Positions 24,720-38,300 of a stretch of DNA of 64,000 nucleotides are shown here, one piece after another (position 1 is the stretch's first letter; each line of letters begins with the position of its first letter). Origin of the DNA: Xiphias gladius. Lineage: Eukaryota; Chordata; Actinopteri; Istiophoriformes; Xiphiidae. The stretch spans positions 27,998,329-28,062,328 of the forward strand of contig NC_053418.1 in assembly GCF_016859285.1 (NCBI RefSeq). Reading direction: 5' to 3'. The notes below the pieces were generated by a model, which was not told the DNA's origin, searched no databases, and saw nothing but the letters and a program-made list of their open reading frames with translations. The translations under genes and the position numbers were made by a program.

Positions 24720-27700
24720 TCATGCAGTGGAAGGCCATATAGGCAGAGGATGAGCTTCAGTGTTGAAGACATACTGGTCTAGACTGATGAGGTTGGGGTC
24801 ATCTGAGAGGAGCAGGTACAAATATTTCAGGGTCTCTCCCAGGAAGAAGCTCTCCATCTTGTCTCGGGGGCTCGGGTAGTCTGGGTCACGCACGTTATTG
24901 ATGGAGGTGTAGCCACCAGAGGAAACCTGAAACACACAAGCATTTGTGCATATTCACACAATCCAATCACCATATTTTAGAACGTAAAAGGGGTTACTTT
25001 TGACCTGAACCTCAATTACCACTTGGGTTGAAAAAATTTAGTATTTACCACCAATTACGATTTACTTGCACACAGGCATAGTTTAAGTGACTGGAATAAA
25101 CTGCCTTTAAATGATTTTCGCAGTCTTTAAGAAAGAAGGATATCTGTGAGGAAAGATATGGGGGAAAAGCAGTTTTTAAAATTTGAAGTCCCTTGACAAG
25201 ATAAGCTATGTAAACCATTTGTTTAAGAGGGCCTATTTAAGTCTATGATTGGCTGCTTCAATAATAACCCACTGGACCAGACCTGCTGTGAGCCATTAAA
25301 AAACAGGAAAAATAAACATTTAAGCAGAGGGCAGTGCAGTAAAAATTTGAGTGTTATCGCATTGCTGGCCTTTTATGAGCATATAGTGTTTATTTTATTT
25401 TATCCATTACAGTGAAGCTAATGCTTTGTAATAGACTAGAAAGCGGTCTTTCTTCTTCCCACTGAGCATAGCACAACTACTTGCAACACATGACTTCAGG
25501 AGAATAATCAACTGACACATTCAGAGAGAAATGTCTTTTAATGTCAATTACATTAGACTACCCTACTCTACCCTGAACCCTAAGCTTGACACAACAAAAC
25601 GTCGGAAACCCAACCCAAAACCAAATAGTTTGTCTGGACCTGTTGGGTTCAGGTGGGGTAGCAGAACTCTACACAGCGAGTCCTTGTTAGATGCATATAC
25701 TATTTTTAATTTGGTGCCTCACCATTTTAATGTTTTAAATTATTACTGAAATGTCAATCAGAAGGTCAAAGCACAGTAAAATGGTGCAGATTTTTCTCAT
25801 GCTTTTTATGCACTTAATTAGACATAACTTCCTGATAACATAACAGCAGTCAGTCTGTAATCAACCAGTTTCAGCTGTTATTAAAATATGCAGATAGGTA
25901 CATAAGTATTTGGACAGTGACAATTTATTTGTAATTTTGCCTGTGTACACCACCACAGTAGATTGGAAACAAAGCCATCCAGATGTGATTGAAGTGTAAA
26001 GTTTCAGCTTTTTTTCAAGGGTTGAATAAAAATATCGCATTAACTGTTTAGGGATTACTACCATCCTTCATTTCAGAGGCTCAAAAGTTATTGGACAAAC
26101 CAAAATAATCATAAATATAAGGATTATTTTTAATACTTGGATGAAAATCATTTGTAGTCAATGATCAAATCTTGGTGGCTTTGTTTCAAGTTCTTTTGTG
26201 GTAGTGTAAAATTATGAAAACTGTGTCACTGTCCAAATACTTATTAACCTAACTGTATATCGTATTAACACATGACAATTTTTAGTAGTGCCGCTCTCTG
26301 TCATCACTAAAAAAACAAACACCTCTGAAATTTCCGACCCTGGTTCTAGATTAAATTTATGAGTACTATTCTTAGTCCTCACACACAGAGTTAGCTTCAA
26401 AATGGGACCTCTGCGGACAGACTATTTCCAAAAATTTAACTGAGCAAAGAGATGACAAATACACTGAACATGGCTTTTCTGATCATTCACAGACAGAGAA
26501 AAGCGACTGAAGTGACTAAACTTTTAAACTTCAACAACAAAAGAATATGTCACTGTATAAAATTCCAGTCCATGAGAATGACAGTGAAAGTCTTTTTTAC
26601 TGTAGGTCACTCGCTGTATGAAAGGTTTCAATCCATAGTAAAACATCCACTAACTACGGAAAAAAAAGGATAAAAGTCTGTCTTACAACAATATTCCTTG
26701 TTCTTTGGAAAAAGTATTCAAAGGTTTATCTGAAGATAATATGAGGCTTAGCCAGTTACTGCCTTTTCGGTACAAATTCCCCTCTTTGTGTCAGTATTTC
26801 TCCACTGCAGCTCAGCAAGGAGTCGCTGTGTATGGAAACTCTAAGAACTTTTGTACTGTTTCAGTGTTCATCTGTTCATTCCTTGTTTTAAGATGGACTT
26901 GAAAAATTGTGAGCCTATCCTTTAACTGTTTGTAATGAAGATAGGTAGCTTAAATCCGTTCTGTAAAAAACTCCAAAGAACATTTGTGTACAGGACTGCT
27001 TAACAGTTAACAGAAATGGGAAGTGATGCCATTAATGCAATTTTTTTTTTGTTTAAACAGCATTGTTACACATTTGGTCAAACAACTAAACTTACTTTCA
27101 CTTTTACACCAAGTAGTTTCCTTCCAAATCACCACATCAATTTTCCATTAATTAATTTCTTTAATGTATTTTCCACGTGGTGTATATGCTGACTTTGGCC
27201 CTGTAAAATAACTTAATCACAACAGATGTTACTGAACCTTTTCATGTGAGGGAATCAAGACAACTGTGCATTAAATAACACACCTGCATTTAATATGATT
27301 TTGTCCTACAGAATCCCAACTAAGACACTGATCCTCAAGACAGACCAGTGAAGACAGCCTTCATTTTACCTACCTTGGTGTACTTGTTAAAGTTTTGGAG
27401 AATCTCCCAACCCCAGGCCTGGTACTTGTGGTCTTTGGTAAACCTGTACAGGTAAAGAAGACTCTCCACCGTCTCTGGTCGTAGAAGGTTGTGTCGGTCT
27501 GCAAGCTTCACAGCGAATACAAAGGAGACACAAACAGTAAATTATAAGCCACATCTGAGTTTTCATATCTGCTTAATTTAGACTAATTTCCTAAACCTTT
27601 GCAGGATTGTTTATTGTCACATTTTTGTGTATTTCCTGCATTTCTACTGTAGAATATTTAACAACCTCAGACAAATATGTCAACTATCAGTCAAACGTTT

Positions 27701-29174
27701 CTGTCACATATACTTTTTTGCCTTGGCATTTAGGCAATGCCCTTATCCAAAATTACATAAAATTAGTATGTAGGTACAAGATTCTACATTTTTAAAAAGG
27801 ACACTTCTGCATAATTAGGACCGGACAGTCAGTGGTACCCATTCTTGCAATACTGTCACAATCTACCTTTACATCGATGTCTCGTGTGCTGCCCTGGTGC
27901 ATATTGAAGTGGACGATCTCTGGACTAAGGCCTGTCTCCATCTGGATGTACATCTGGTAGCAGGTCTCCATCAGCTGTTTGGCCAGATCCATGTGATCAG
28001 CAGGCAGACCATTGTGAGCACCGAGAGCCAGAGTGCCCGGCAGGAAACACACTAGATGGTCCTGAGTCAACAGACGGCATAAATTTGAGTCCCCTATACT
28101 GAGTTGAACAATTAGTTTATAGATGAATGATGAGTTCATTTGAATATTGTGTAGTTTCCTCTCTGTAGCTTCCCAGTTGATCAGTTTAGCTTCATCTGTT
28201 AGATGAATGACAAAACTGATAATAGCAATCATCCCTTAAACTAAATTACAAACACACAGCTCAAAAGGTTTGTCCATATTTTATTGTTATCAGTTACTTT
28301 TAAACTGACACAAAAGCCCCAAAGTTATGACATGTTTTCAGAAGTGTTCATTTTTTTGTTTCAAATGTCAAGTGCCCATCAAGGCCCTCTGAAGCCAATT
28401 TAAGTAACTGACACCAGTTGATTCCTGCCGATGATTGTAGTATAACTGTATAAGAGTGGATCAAATGTGCTTTGTTGCTTTTTGTAGCTTCAAATATACC
28501 AATCTGGGCATGGTGTGTATATGCGGTAGGAGTGTGGTGTGAGTGTGTATAACCTGGCTATACATATACAACACACTCAGTCTTCATTTTTTGTACTACT
28601 TATTTGCTTTGGTATTGATTTCACTTGTTTGTTGGTATTGTGGTTATCTGTGCTTATGTAGTGATGAAGGGTGGTTGTTTTGATTGGTAATTGGATCAAA
28701 TAATTAATGGTGATTTGATGGTTTTTACACAGTTTACAGGCTTTACAGGCTACAGATTCATATGTTTCGGGCAACCCCAGGGAAGAAATTACACATTGGT
28801 GCCAGCCTCCCTCATAGAGCATCACACTAGTTTCCCTTTTACCCGCATTTGTGGCCAGTTTTGGTAGGGACAAATGTTTCAACACCACAACGCTAACCCA
28901 GACTGGAACAGACCAACTTGGTTAACAGGAGGGGATATTAAAATTAATTTGAATTTGACAGGGTAACAAAAGGTTCAAAGCTAAGGTTAAAAGAGTACAG
29001 ACCAGCGGGAGAACCTTGATGATGGTTTTGAATATTACTGACCATTTTAGGGCTGAACTGTCCATGTGAGAGCTCTCCAACAAAGGTAAGGCCATTAGGA
29101 GTAGACTTCTGCAACAGGTTCTTCTTTACACCCTCTATTGCCTGCAGATAGTCCTCCAATAGCCTAAAATCCCC

Positions 29175-29214
<40 letters not shown>

Positions 29215-29230
29215 AACACACACACAAACA

Positions 29231-29302
<72 letters not shown>

Positions 29303-30503
29303 GAATGACATTTCAGAAACAGCTTTGTATGTTTCACAATGAATAAGGAAATTAATCAAACAGAGTGATACAGTCCACAAGGTGTTAAGCTGGGAGGGTA
29401 AAAAAATGTTTGGAGACTTGCATGCTATCAGTGAGGATGACAATTTCCTATGTAATACATTGAAGATTTTTTTTCCGGAACAAAGATGCAGCAGATTATT
29501 TCTTCCATTAACGATTAATGATTCAGTGCCTGAAGCCTGGACATTACGCATATTCCCAAAAGAATGAGTTAATTATTACCTCTTCCCATTTGAATCCAAT
29601 ATGCATGCCAACTAATGTAGGCCAAAATCCAACAACTGACAGAAAAACCATACAATTCAGACATTCAAAGCTGCTTAATCTAAGCCTACACCCTTGAGTG
29701 CTGCAGTGTCTGGAGGGGATTCTTGTTCCAGTCCATTTTAAATAAATATATGGTAGGGATGCACTTAGCGTTACAGCATTTATTTAATCAGTCAACTGAA
29801 ATAAAATTAATTACTGTAATAAAGGATTTACCATTTTTGTCATTTTCCAAGCAATATGCCAATCATTTGCTGGTTCCAGCTTCACAAATGTGAGGATTTG
29901 CTGCTTTTCTTTCTCTTACATGATCGTAAACCTAATCTCTTTGGGTTTGGGGCTGTTGCTGATTAAAACAAGTATTCTGAAGATGTCACCTTAGGCTCTG
30001 TGAAATTCTAGTGAGCTTTTTTTCACTAGTGTCTGCATTTTACAAAAAAAACAATTAACTGAAAATGTAATCAACAGATTAATGGATACAGAAAATAAGC
30101 ATTACTTGCAGTTCTATATGGATAAATTCTGTTTTTTTCTTTTTTTTACCGATTATGTTATATAAATTCAGCACACTTATTCTTTTCAAATTAAAATCAG
30201 TACAGCTCAATGGGTGAAAATGATTGGGATCATTCTATGTGTGAAGGAACATGTGGCTGTTACTGCTCTTGTAAAAAGAATATTCCAGTGATTTAAAACT
30301 GCACTTTGATGAATGTTGTGGGACCGAGATGTTCTGACTTTTAGTCCCTAGTATAGGTCAAACTCCAAAAACACCGGATTAAACATTTCCCATGATGCAA
30401 GTTGAAAGCAACATTAATTAATTTCTTTCAAATACCACAAACTCACACAGGCTGTTATAACACTTAACTAATTTTTCTCAGACTTGACTCATCCCTTAAC
30501 TAT

Positions 30504-30561
<58 letters not shown>

Positions 30562-32325
30562 TAGCTGTGGAGGGAGAGTGATTTACTGATGCAACAAACT
30601 GCTGTTAAATGTTACATGTTAAATGTGTATGCAAATAGCTTTAACAATAAAAACATGTATCCTAAACAGTTTACAGCTCGGTTTTTTCTCCCAATCTCCA
30701 AGTCTCTTCAATAAGCTCTATGGAAGTTTCCCGGAGAAAAATCCTCCAAATGTTCAGCTGAAATAGTCCTGTACACTTTCACAGAGGTCACCCTAAAATG
30801 ACTAATGAAAGTAAATCTCACATCAGAGGAGATGCCAGTGTTTGGTGTTCCCTATTCGGAGCTTTTTTCTCTGTGACTAAAAAGGCTTAAAACCCTGTGT
30901 CTGAACAAGGAAATAAAAATAATAACATTTATGCAAAAAAATAACAGAGCAGCAACTGCTGACATTTCTAAAAGCTTTTGACAAGGCAGCAATCACAATC
31001 AACAACTATCAAGCTATACATTTACGATTCAGAGTTTCCCGTAGATAGGTCATGTCTGGCTGGTACCATATGCATTTAGTAAGGTCAGTATCAGCATCAA
31101 TACCAATCCACTGTATCAGACTGGTGCCTCACTAATGTCAAGCTGACTTCTGTTTTGCTAGTGAATAGGGAGATTAATAAGTAACAACTGTAGAGCACAG
31201 CAGGTAACAAATATACCCTGTGGGATGGGTAGAGACGGAAGACACACTGAGAAGATCAAGTATTTCTTTCAGATATAACAGCATGGTACATAATCCTGAT
31301 TTAACAGTTTACTTCACTCTGGGGCATATGACATATGGTTTAATCCTGAAGAATAAGTCAGTCAGTACCTTAACGACTGAAACAAGATGTTGGACAGTGC
31401 GGAGGACTGAAGGGAAAAAAAATATGGCTAACTGTAGGTGAGGAGAGCAGACTAACAATACACTTCCTTCTTTAAAAAGGACCATACCAGAGGTTTTGCA
31501 TGTTTTAGCCAAATTATTACTATCTGCTTACACCATCCGGTGTTATCAGTAATTTTTCACCAAGCATGCAGCCATATTTTAGCTTTTGAAGTACTATGCA
31601 GAATTGTTTAAATTTGCAAAAACAAAATGTTCTGGTGATGCACCTTACCCACCAAAATACACATACACATATTTAACTATTGTTATAATAATAACAACTC
31701 ACAATAATTATGATTGCACAAAACAATCTTTTAGCTATGGATTAATTCCATGATGGAGTTATGCATCAGAACTATCTGTCCCACCTACGAGTAGTTCAGA
31801 TTGGACAGACTCTGCTTCATGAAGCAACCCATGCTTGATCACAAGGAATGAACAACTTTGTCAACTTTATTGTCCACCTGCAAGAGAGCACTGAAATTGC
31901 TGTGTTGTTCATTCACTGCATCACTGCCTTTCCTCTAACCGCTCCAAAAGCAGTTCTAAAATATCCTATTCACAGAGCTGAAACACTGTGGATTGTGCAA
32001 TTTACCTTCATCATGGTGTGAAAATATCACTACTTTGCAGTTACTTTCTTAACTACTTTATTTACTTCCAGTCCTGATCATACAATGATAGCATACATCT
32101 TGTGCGTTTCTGTGCTGTGCTTTCAAGTAGCTAAAAGTGCCCTCCACTCTGAAATCACCAATTCATAGAACTAGAGCCCGACCAATATATCGGGCAGCTG
32201 ATTTTATCAGCCAATATTGGCCTATCACATATGTATTGGTATTGGTGTATATGTTGTCTGATATGCACCGATATAAAAAAATACTCTCAGCACTGTCTGC
32301 AGCACAGTAGCATATATACTATATG

Positions 32326-32367
<42 letters not shown>

Positions 32368-35300
32368 ATATTGGCCAATATATCAATATCAGAATTTTTT
32401 TTCTACTAAATCGGTATAGTACAAAAATCCAGTATCGAGGGGGCTCTACATAGAACATTCAATATAACTGTCAAATTTATGACTCAAATTTAAGTTTTTA
32501 CAACATTCAGATCTGAAAATTAGCTTTATTCCCCGTTGCTTTCCAATACATTACAGCTAAATGCAATGCTATTTGACAGCTATATGGTGAAACTCTGTCG
32601 TCCGACCTTCACTTCAGCACTTGGATTCCACCACCAGAAGGATTCACAGGTCAGTCCTCCATTTTAACACTATTAAAACTATGGTATGGTATGGTCCTTT
32701 AGGTATAAAATTTCATATTGTCACATTCATTCATGTGAAGTTAATAGTAGGTATGTGTAGCCCGACTTACTGGTTCTCCTTCTTGCCTCCCTGGATCCAC
32801 TGCTTCAGCAGGTATTCATAGTAGCTGTCTGCTCGGGCTCCCAGTGTGTAGATGCCTTGATGGGTGAACTGTCCGCTGTTTGTATTGATGAACATGGGCA
32901 CAAGACCATCCAGCTTGCCATCAAGCTTGTGGACCTGATTCATAACCTCAGCCACTGCAGCCTGGAAAATCAAGGCCAGAGGTCAAATGAGTTAAACTGT
33001 GGGTAGTTTTGTGACATTCATCTAGTGATGCAAAGTAATTTGTCAAAAAAAAAATCCCAAATTACAAGAAAAGGAATTCTAAATGTTACACGCGGCCAAC
33101 CCCGCCAATAGATTTAACAAATGATCTTTCTTCAATATAGATTCAGAAATCTCCTTAAACACTTACAAATAAAAAAAATTCCTCTGTCTCTGAAATATTT
33201 AATAGGTGTCAACACTATAGGAATGAACACCTGACATTTACTAAACTGTGATTCAGTGCACATTTGTTCAAAACTTATTTGGTCAACACAAAATAATACA
33301 CCTCTCCACTAAACACTTTCATGAGGGAAGCCCTGCTGCATAGTATGACCCAAAAAAACAACAAACAAACAGTCTTGAATAAAGGTGATGGAGAGAAGAA
33401 ATACAGACAGGTGACAAATTGAAGGAAAAATGAGTGGAGAAACAGAATGACAATGACATCCATAGGGCACAAGAGGTCAGTGAATGGTTTGATGAGTATA
33501 AAAATGATGCGAATCATATGCCAGCCCTTCAAAGTCACCAGATCTCAACCCAACTGAACACCTATGGGAGAAATTGGACTGACGGGTTAGACAGCGCTCT
33601 CCACCACCATCATCAAAACACCAAATGAGGGAATATCTTTTGGAATAATGGAGTTCCATCCCTCCAGTAGAGTTCCAGTGACTTGTGGTGGTCCAACACC
33701 TTAGTAAGACACTTTATGATGGATTTTTCTTTAAATTGTGACTTGCTTATATGTTGCTATCTTAGTGCATATGTTGTTGTTTTTTTTGCAAATGGTCAAA
33801 ACCAGGTGCTTTGAGCAACAATAGTATTTCCTATTAAAAAAAGCCAGGCTGGACTCTCTTTCGCATTAGAGGAGTAATTATTGGTAAGTGTACCATCTAT
33901 GGCACCGCTGCTTACTGTCTACAGAGAAGAAAAAAACTGTCTGAGAAGATGATAATTCATCACACCCTCATTTTTATGCTGCACTCTAATATCTGTGTTC
34001 CATTTTATAGACCACAATTAACGCAAATTTAACCAATCCCAGCATTATTTACATCAGCTCGCAATTTTGTCCAAACCTAGTAATATTTCTGGAAAAGGGT
34101 CAAGCTAAGCTAAGAATGGCTGGCAACAGGCAGCGATATCTCCAGGTGGGTTTTACACTCCAACAAAAACAACTGTTAGTTTGTGGTTGGGATGCCAGTG
34201 AGGGGATCATGTCCTTGTTATCTCACTTTCATCTCTTTCAGTCTGTGCGTGCGTGATCTGGGGGGGTTGAGTGTGAAACTCTGTGCATATTAAGCCCTTG
34301 TGCTGAAGCTCCTAACTAGAATTTGAAAAGAAGAAACTAGGGAATTGGTGTGAATTACAGGAAACACTGAGAAAAACCAGTCTCCCAAACAGCAGCCATT
34401 TTTTTCAATCACTGCCCTTTTTAAATATGGAAAAATGTAGGTTGGCCATAGTCTGCAACTACAGGAATGCTCACTGAAGATCAATTTTACTGGTTCTGCC
34501 TAGAACAATAACATAATATAATTATGTAATAATTATGTTTATGAGTTAATTTCAACCATCACAATTTCCCCTGACTTGCAATTTTTAAATATTTCTACAA
34601 TTTCTTGCAAAGAATACAGTCATTTTTCAGAAAAGCTGCAGCATATTTAGTCATTTTGGGCTGCAGTAATCACACCAGAACAGAGCCACAAGTTTCATGT
34701 GTGTATGACATGTCTGTGTTTTGAGCACTGCTGCAACCAAATTAAAGCTGGAAGGTGACTTGGTTTTGACTGTTCCAGTGATCAAGACTATAGATGACTG
34801 GGCATTTAGCATTTGAAATGCATTGCGTGAGAATCCCTTGCGCACAGAATCAGTGTATTGTTTCTCCTGTGTCTTCTCAAAACTTGCCTTTAAGAGGAAT
34901 TCTTGCGGCTCTTTGGACTAAGGCACGTACCATGTTAACAAGACTTCTTGTGTTCGAATGTGGACCATCTCTTTTGACCCATGAAATTATTAGCCTGTAG
35001 TTGACAGCTAGCCACAGTCCGATGGCAGAGGTGACCATGGCTGCTGCAAGGCAATGAAAGCAGCAGCTGATATCACACCCAAAAATAATCAGTGCACAAG
35101 AGACGAAACTAGTAAATGCTAACGCACAAAGTTCTCCAATTCTGTGGAGGGCTAGCCACGCTAGCAGTCCTGTTGGGCAGTAACACTAATGACAAACCAG
35201 AAAACAAAACTACTAGGTAGATAAAACATTGAAGAGAGAATTTAACTATTCTTAGATCCTTACCACAAAGGAAGCAAAAACAGGCAGACAAAGTTGGCTC

Positions 35301-38300
35301 ATTGGGAATTTATCACCTTAAGCTGTAATTCATCAGCCTCAGTTTTGTGTTCAGCTTAATGCAGGGCTGAAACAATTACTTGAGGAATTTGAGTAATAAT
35401 AATCTTCAGGAACTGCCAAGTTCATACCGGATAGTGGTTTTAATACAACACCTGCAGATCAGAAGTGGTATCTGTCAGTGCTGTTTAGAAGTGCCACAAT
35501 GTTATGTTAACAAAAGCATAACAACTTCAAGTTGTGTCGGCAATAGCACAGATGGAAAGTTGAGCCAGTGTCAATCTTAAACCTTGCTGGGCAGACCCTG
35601 AATCAGCATGGTTGTATCTCTTGGTCAGTTGGTCACCTCATAGTGTGGTTCCTGGGTGAGGCGGCTGAGCTCTCTGAACTCCAACTGGATGCTTGTAACC
35701 TCAGCTACAGTGCTGTCTGAGGTCCAGCGAGGGGGGTGTGCTGTACCTTTCCCGATGTTCACATCAGAGTAGGGTATCTTGGACGGGGTGTTGAAGGCTG
35801 GCATCAGCCTGGAGCCGATGTCTTTCTATAGAGGAAGAACGCAGATTACATGCAGACATTTGCAGGTGAACGGCACTGAAAACCAGAAGTGACAGTGTCA
35901 ACCACAACTGACTTTAAAATATTGTGGGTGATGTGCAGCTTCGCTGTGTGCAGTCAGCCAATTGGCTGTTTGCCACAGAACCTGTACTGTTTTTTTCTTG
36001 TGTCAGTGGCAGTTGAACCCTTTGTTTTGTAGTTTACATCCCATTTCACATGCAAATGTCATGTGATGTCATGTATGATTAGAGGGAACACTGATGTTGG
36101 TTTGGCATTACTAGGCTTTTATTTTCAAAGGTGCTAAATGTAGCATTTCTACAACTGAGACCATTAAACAACTGATCTTAATCTATTGGTCAATCAACAG
36201 AAAGTTAAGCTGCAACAATTTCAAATAAAAATTTTCAATGAGTGTTAAATCATTTGCATTAAAAAAAATATGAAGATTTTCTGTTTCTTTGTCTTATGTG
36301 ATAGTAATTTGACTAACATCTTGGGGTTTCTGACTGGACATAACAAACTATCTGAAGAAGTCACATGTATCAAGATAATAAGCGGCAGATTACTTGATAA
36401 TGAAAATAATAGCATAATGAAAATGAAAATAACATTCATTTTTAGACACTGTCAAAATTTCAGTAAACAAATTAGACCATTACCCAGACTGCTGAACTCT
36501 CCACATTAAATTTTACACTGTATGCTTCCCAGTCCAACTATATATGTTATAATGCCATGAAAGCACAACAGGGGATTAGTTCTAGTACGCTTTTTCAGAG
36601 ATTCTGTCAATGTTAGAGTGTGAAATGAGTGAAAGGCCAATGGAAAATTTCTTTTACAACACTTTTATCCACTTCAGCAAAGTAAGAAACTGCAGGTTTT
36701 TTGTAGCTGGAACAGGAAGCAACTGGGTTTAACCACCACAGTTGAGGTTTAAATACTACAGGTGCTTGGCAATGACACAAAGATTTTTGTAAATGTAATA
36801 CAATCTTTAAAATGAATGGATCTTGTATATGTATATAATGGATAAAAAAATGTGTACATTTATTCGAGTAGCCAGGAGGATCAGAAACTGCTAGAAGCAC
36901 TTCAGACGCTTACATGTCTATATCTGTGTAGAGTTTAAAGGAGTTGCTCCTTACTAAACTTTAACTAGCAGCCCTTTTTGTATCACAGCTTTGATTTGAA
37001 TGTTGACTATTTGTTTCTATTTGACAGTCTGGGTAACATCTACTGACTGGTGGAAAGGAGTCTGAGATGACAGGGATGCACGAAACAAAGGCTTAAGTTT
37101 TTTTTAAAAAGGCACAGCCCTGTCTGCAAAGTTATGGGCAGTTTAAGTGCATAGAGAAGGTGCCGTTATCTGCATTCTTCAGTGTGTTTAAAACATGCTT
37201 GTATCATTTCTTTTTTATGTGGCCATAAAGATTTTAAAATGAGAGCACGTGTGTTGGCTCACAGCTTTGTCTAGAAACAGGGTGTCTCCAGTCAGATGGT
37301 AGGTACTCAGCAGGCCTCCCAGGATGCGGATGGTGCTCTCAAACAGGTTGACATCTACATTCTTGTTGAATGTGAGCTCTGTGGCCACCCACGCCTTTGC
37401 TTCTTCAAATTCTGCAACACAAGATTAAATCATTTTAATAAACACAGAATGATTTATTAATTAACCAATATATTCTGAAAAATTATTTTATAAATTTAAC
37501 CAGTTTAAGATATTACATTAAAACTAAGCTTAACATGAAAAATAGTTGCATCTCTTTTGTTTTCATTCTCATCATAATCGTTACATCAGCCATAAATTAC
37601 TAAATATATTATTTCTGATTTAACTTTGGAGCTGTGATGAGGCAAGAGCATGACACAGGAGTAGTGTATTCAGCTCTGTCGTCGAGGAACCCAGTGCTAG
37701 GAACATCCTGAATATATTGAACCCCGATTGAGAATTGGTTTATGATTTGTATGTATTTGATTCTCAAAAGTTAAATTTTTAGTGTTCAAGGCACAGCATA
37801 CCTTCTCTAAGCCCCAGGATCCACATGGTATCCAGGGCATCTATAAGCGTCAAACCCAGGCCAAACCACTCGCTGTAGGTCTTGGAGATGGGTCTGAGCT
37901 CATCATGGCCCCAAGCAAAATCTTTATAACCCTTCCATGCATGTCTGAAAGCTTCCCGCACCGCCTCCAGCCAGCTAGCTTCAGGAACACATAATACACA
38001 CAAGAAGCCAGCTTATTATCCCATTTAAGTCTACAGAGTGATTCAGAAACAAATGACTGATTTCAGGGGATGAAAATGTTATACTCTAAAGTGGATATTA
38101 GATTTCATGGTCAGACTCAAACATAGTCAAGTCTCTTAAAAATTGTGATGCATTTGTTTTTATTCTGTTAAAAGTGCTAAATTATAAATGCTAATTCATA
38201 ATGAAAACAGAAAGTTGTAAATAAAACAGCAGATACCTGAGTTTTTTGATAATTTGGCTTCTTGGTTGGCAGGTAAATCCTCCTTTTCCCCATCCTTGGT

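Noticed and set aside
28944..29551. Cys-Val repeat proteins on the minus strand
   Set aside because: Pure translation of the (TG)n microsatellite; the only real coding part is the man1b1 exon 29163-29043.
29161..32361. Arrays of short repeats considered as CRISPR or satellite
   Set aside because: They are CA/TG dinucleotide microsatellites with no spacer structure; the locus is eukaryotic.
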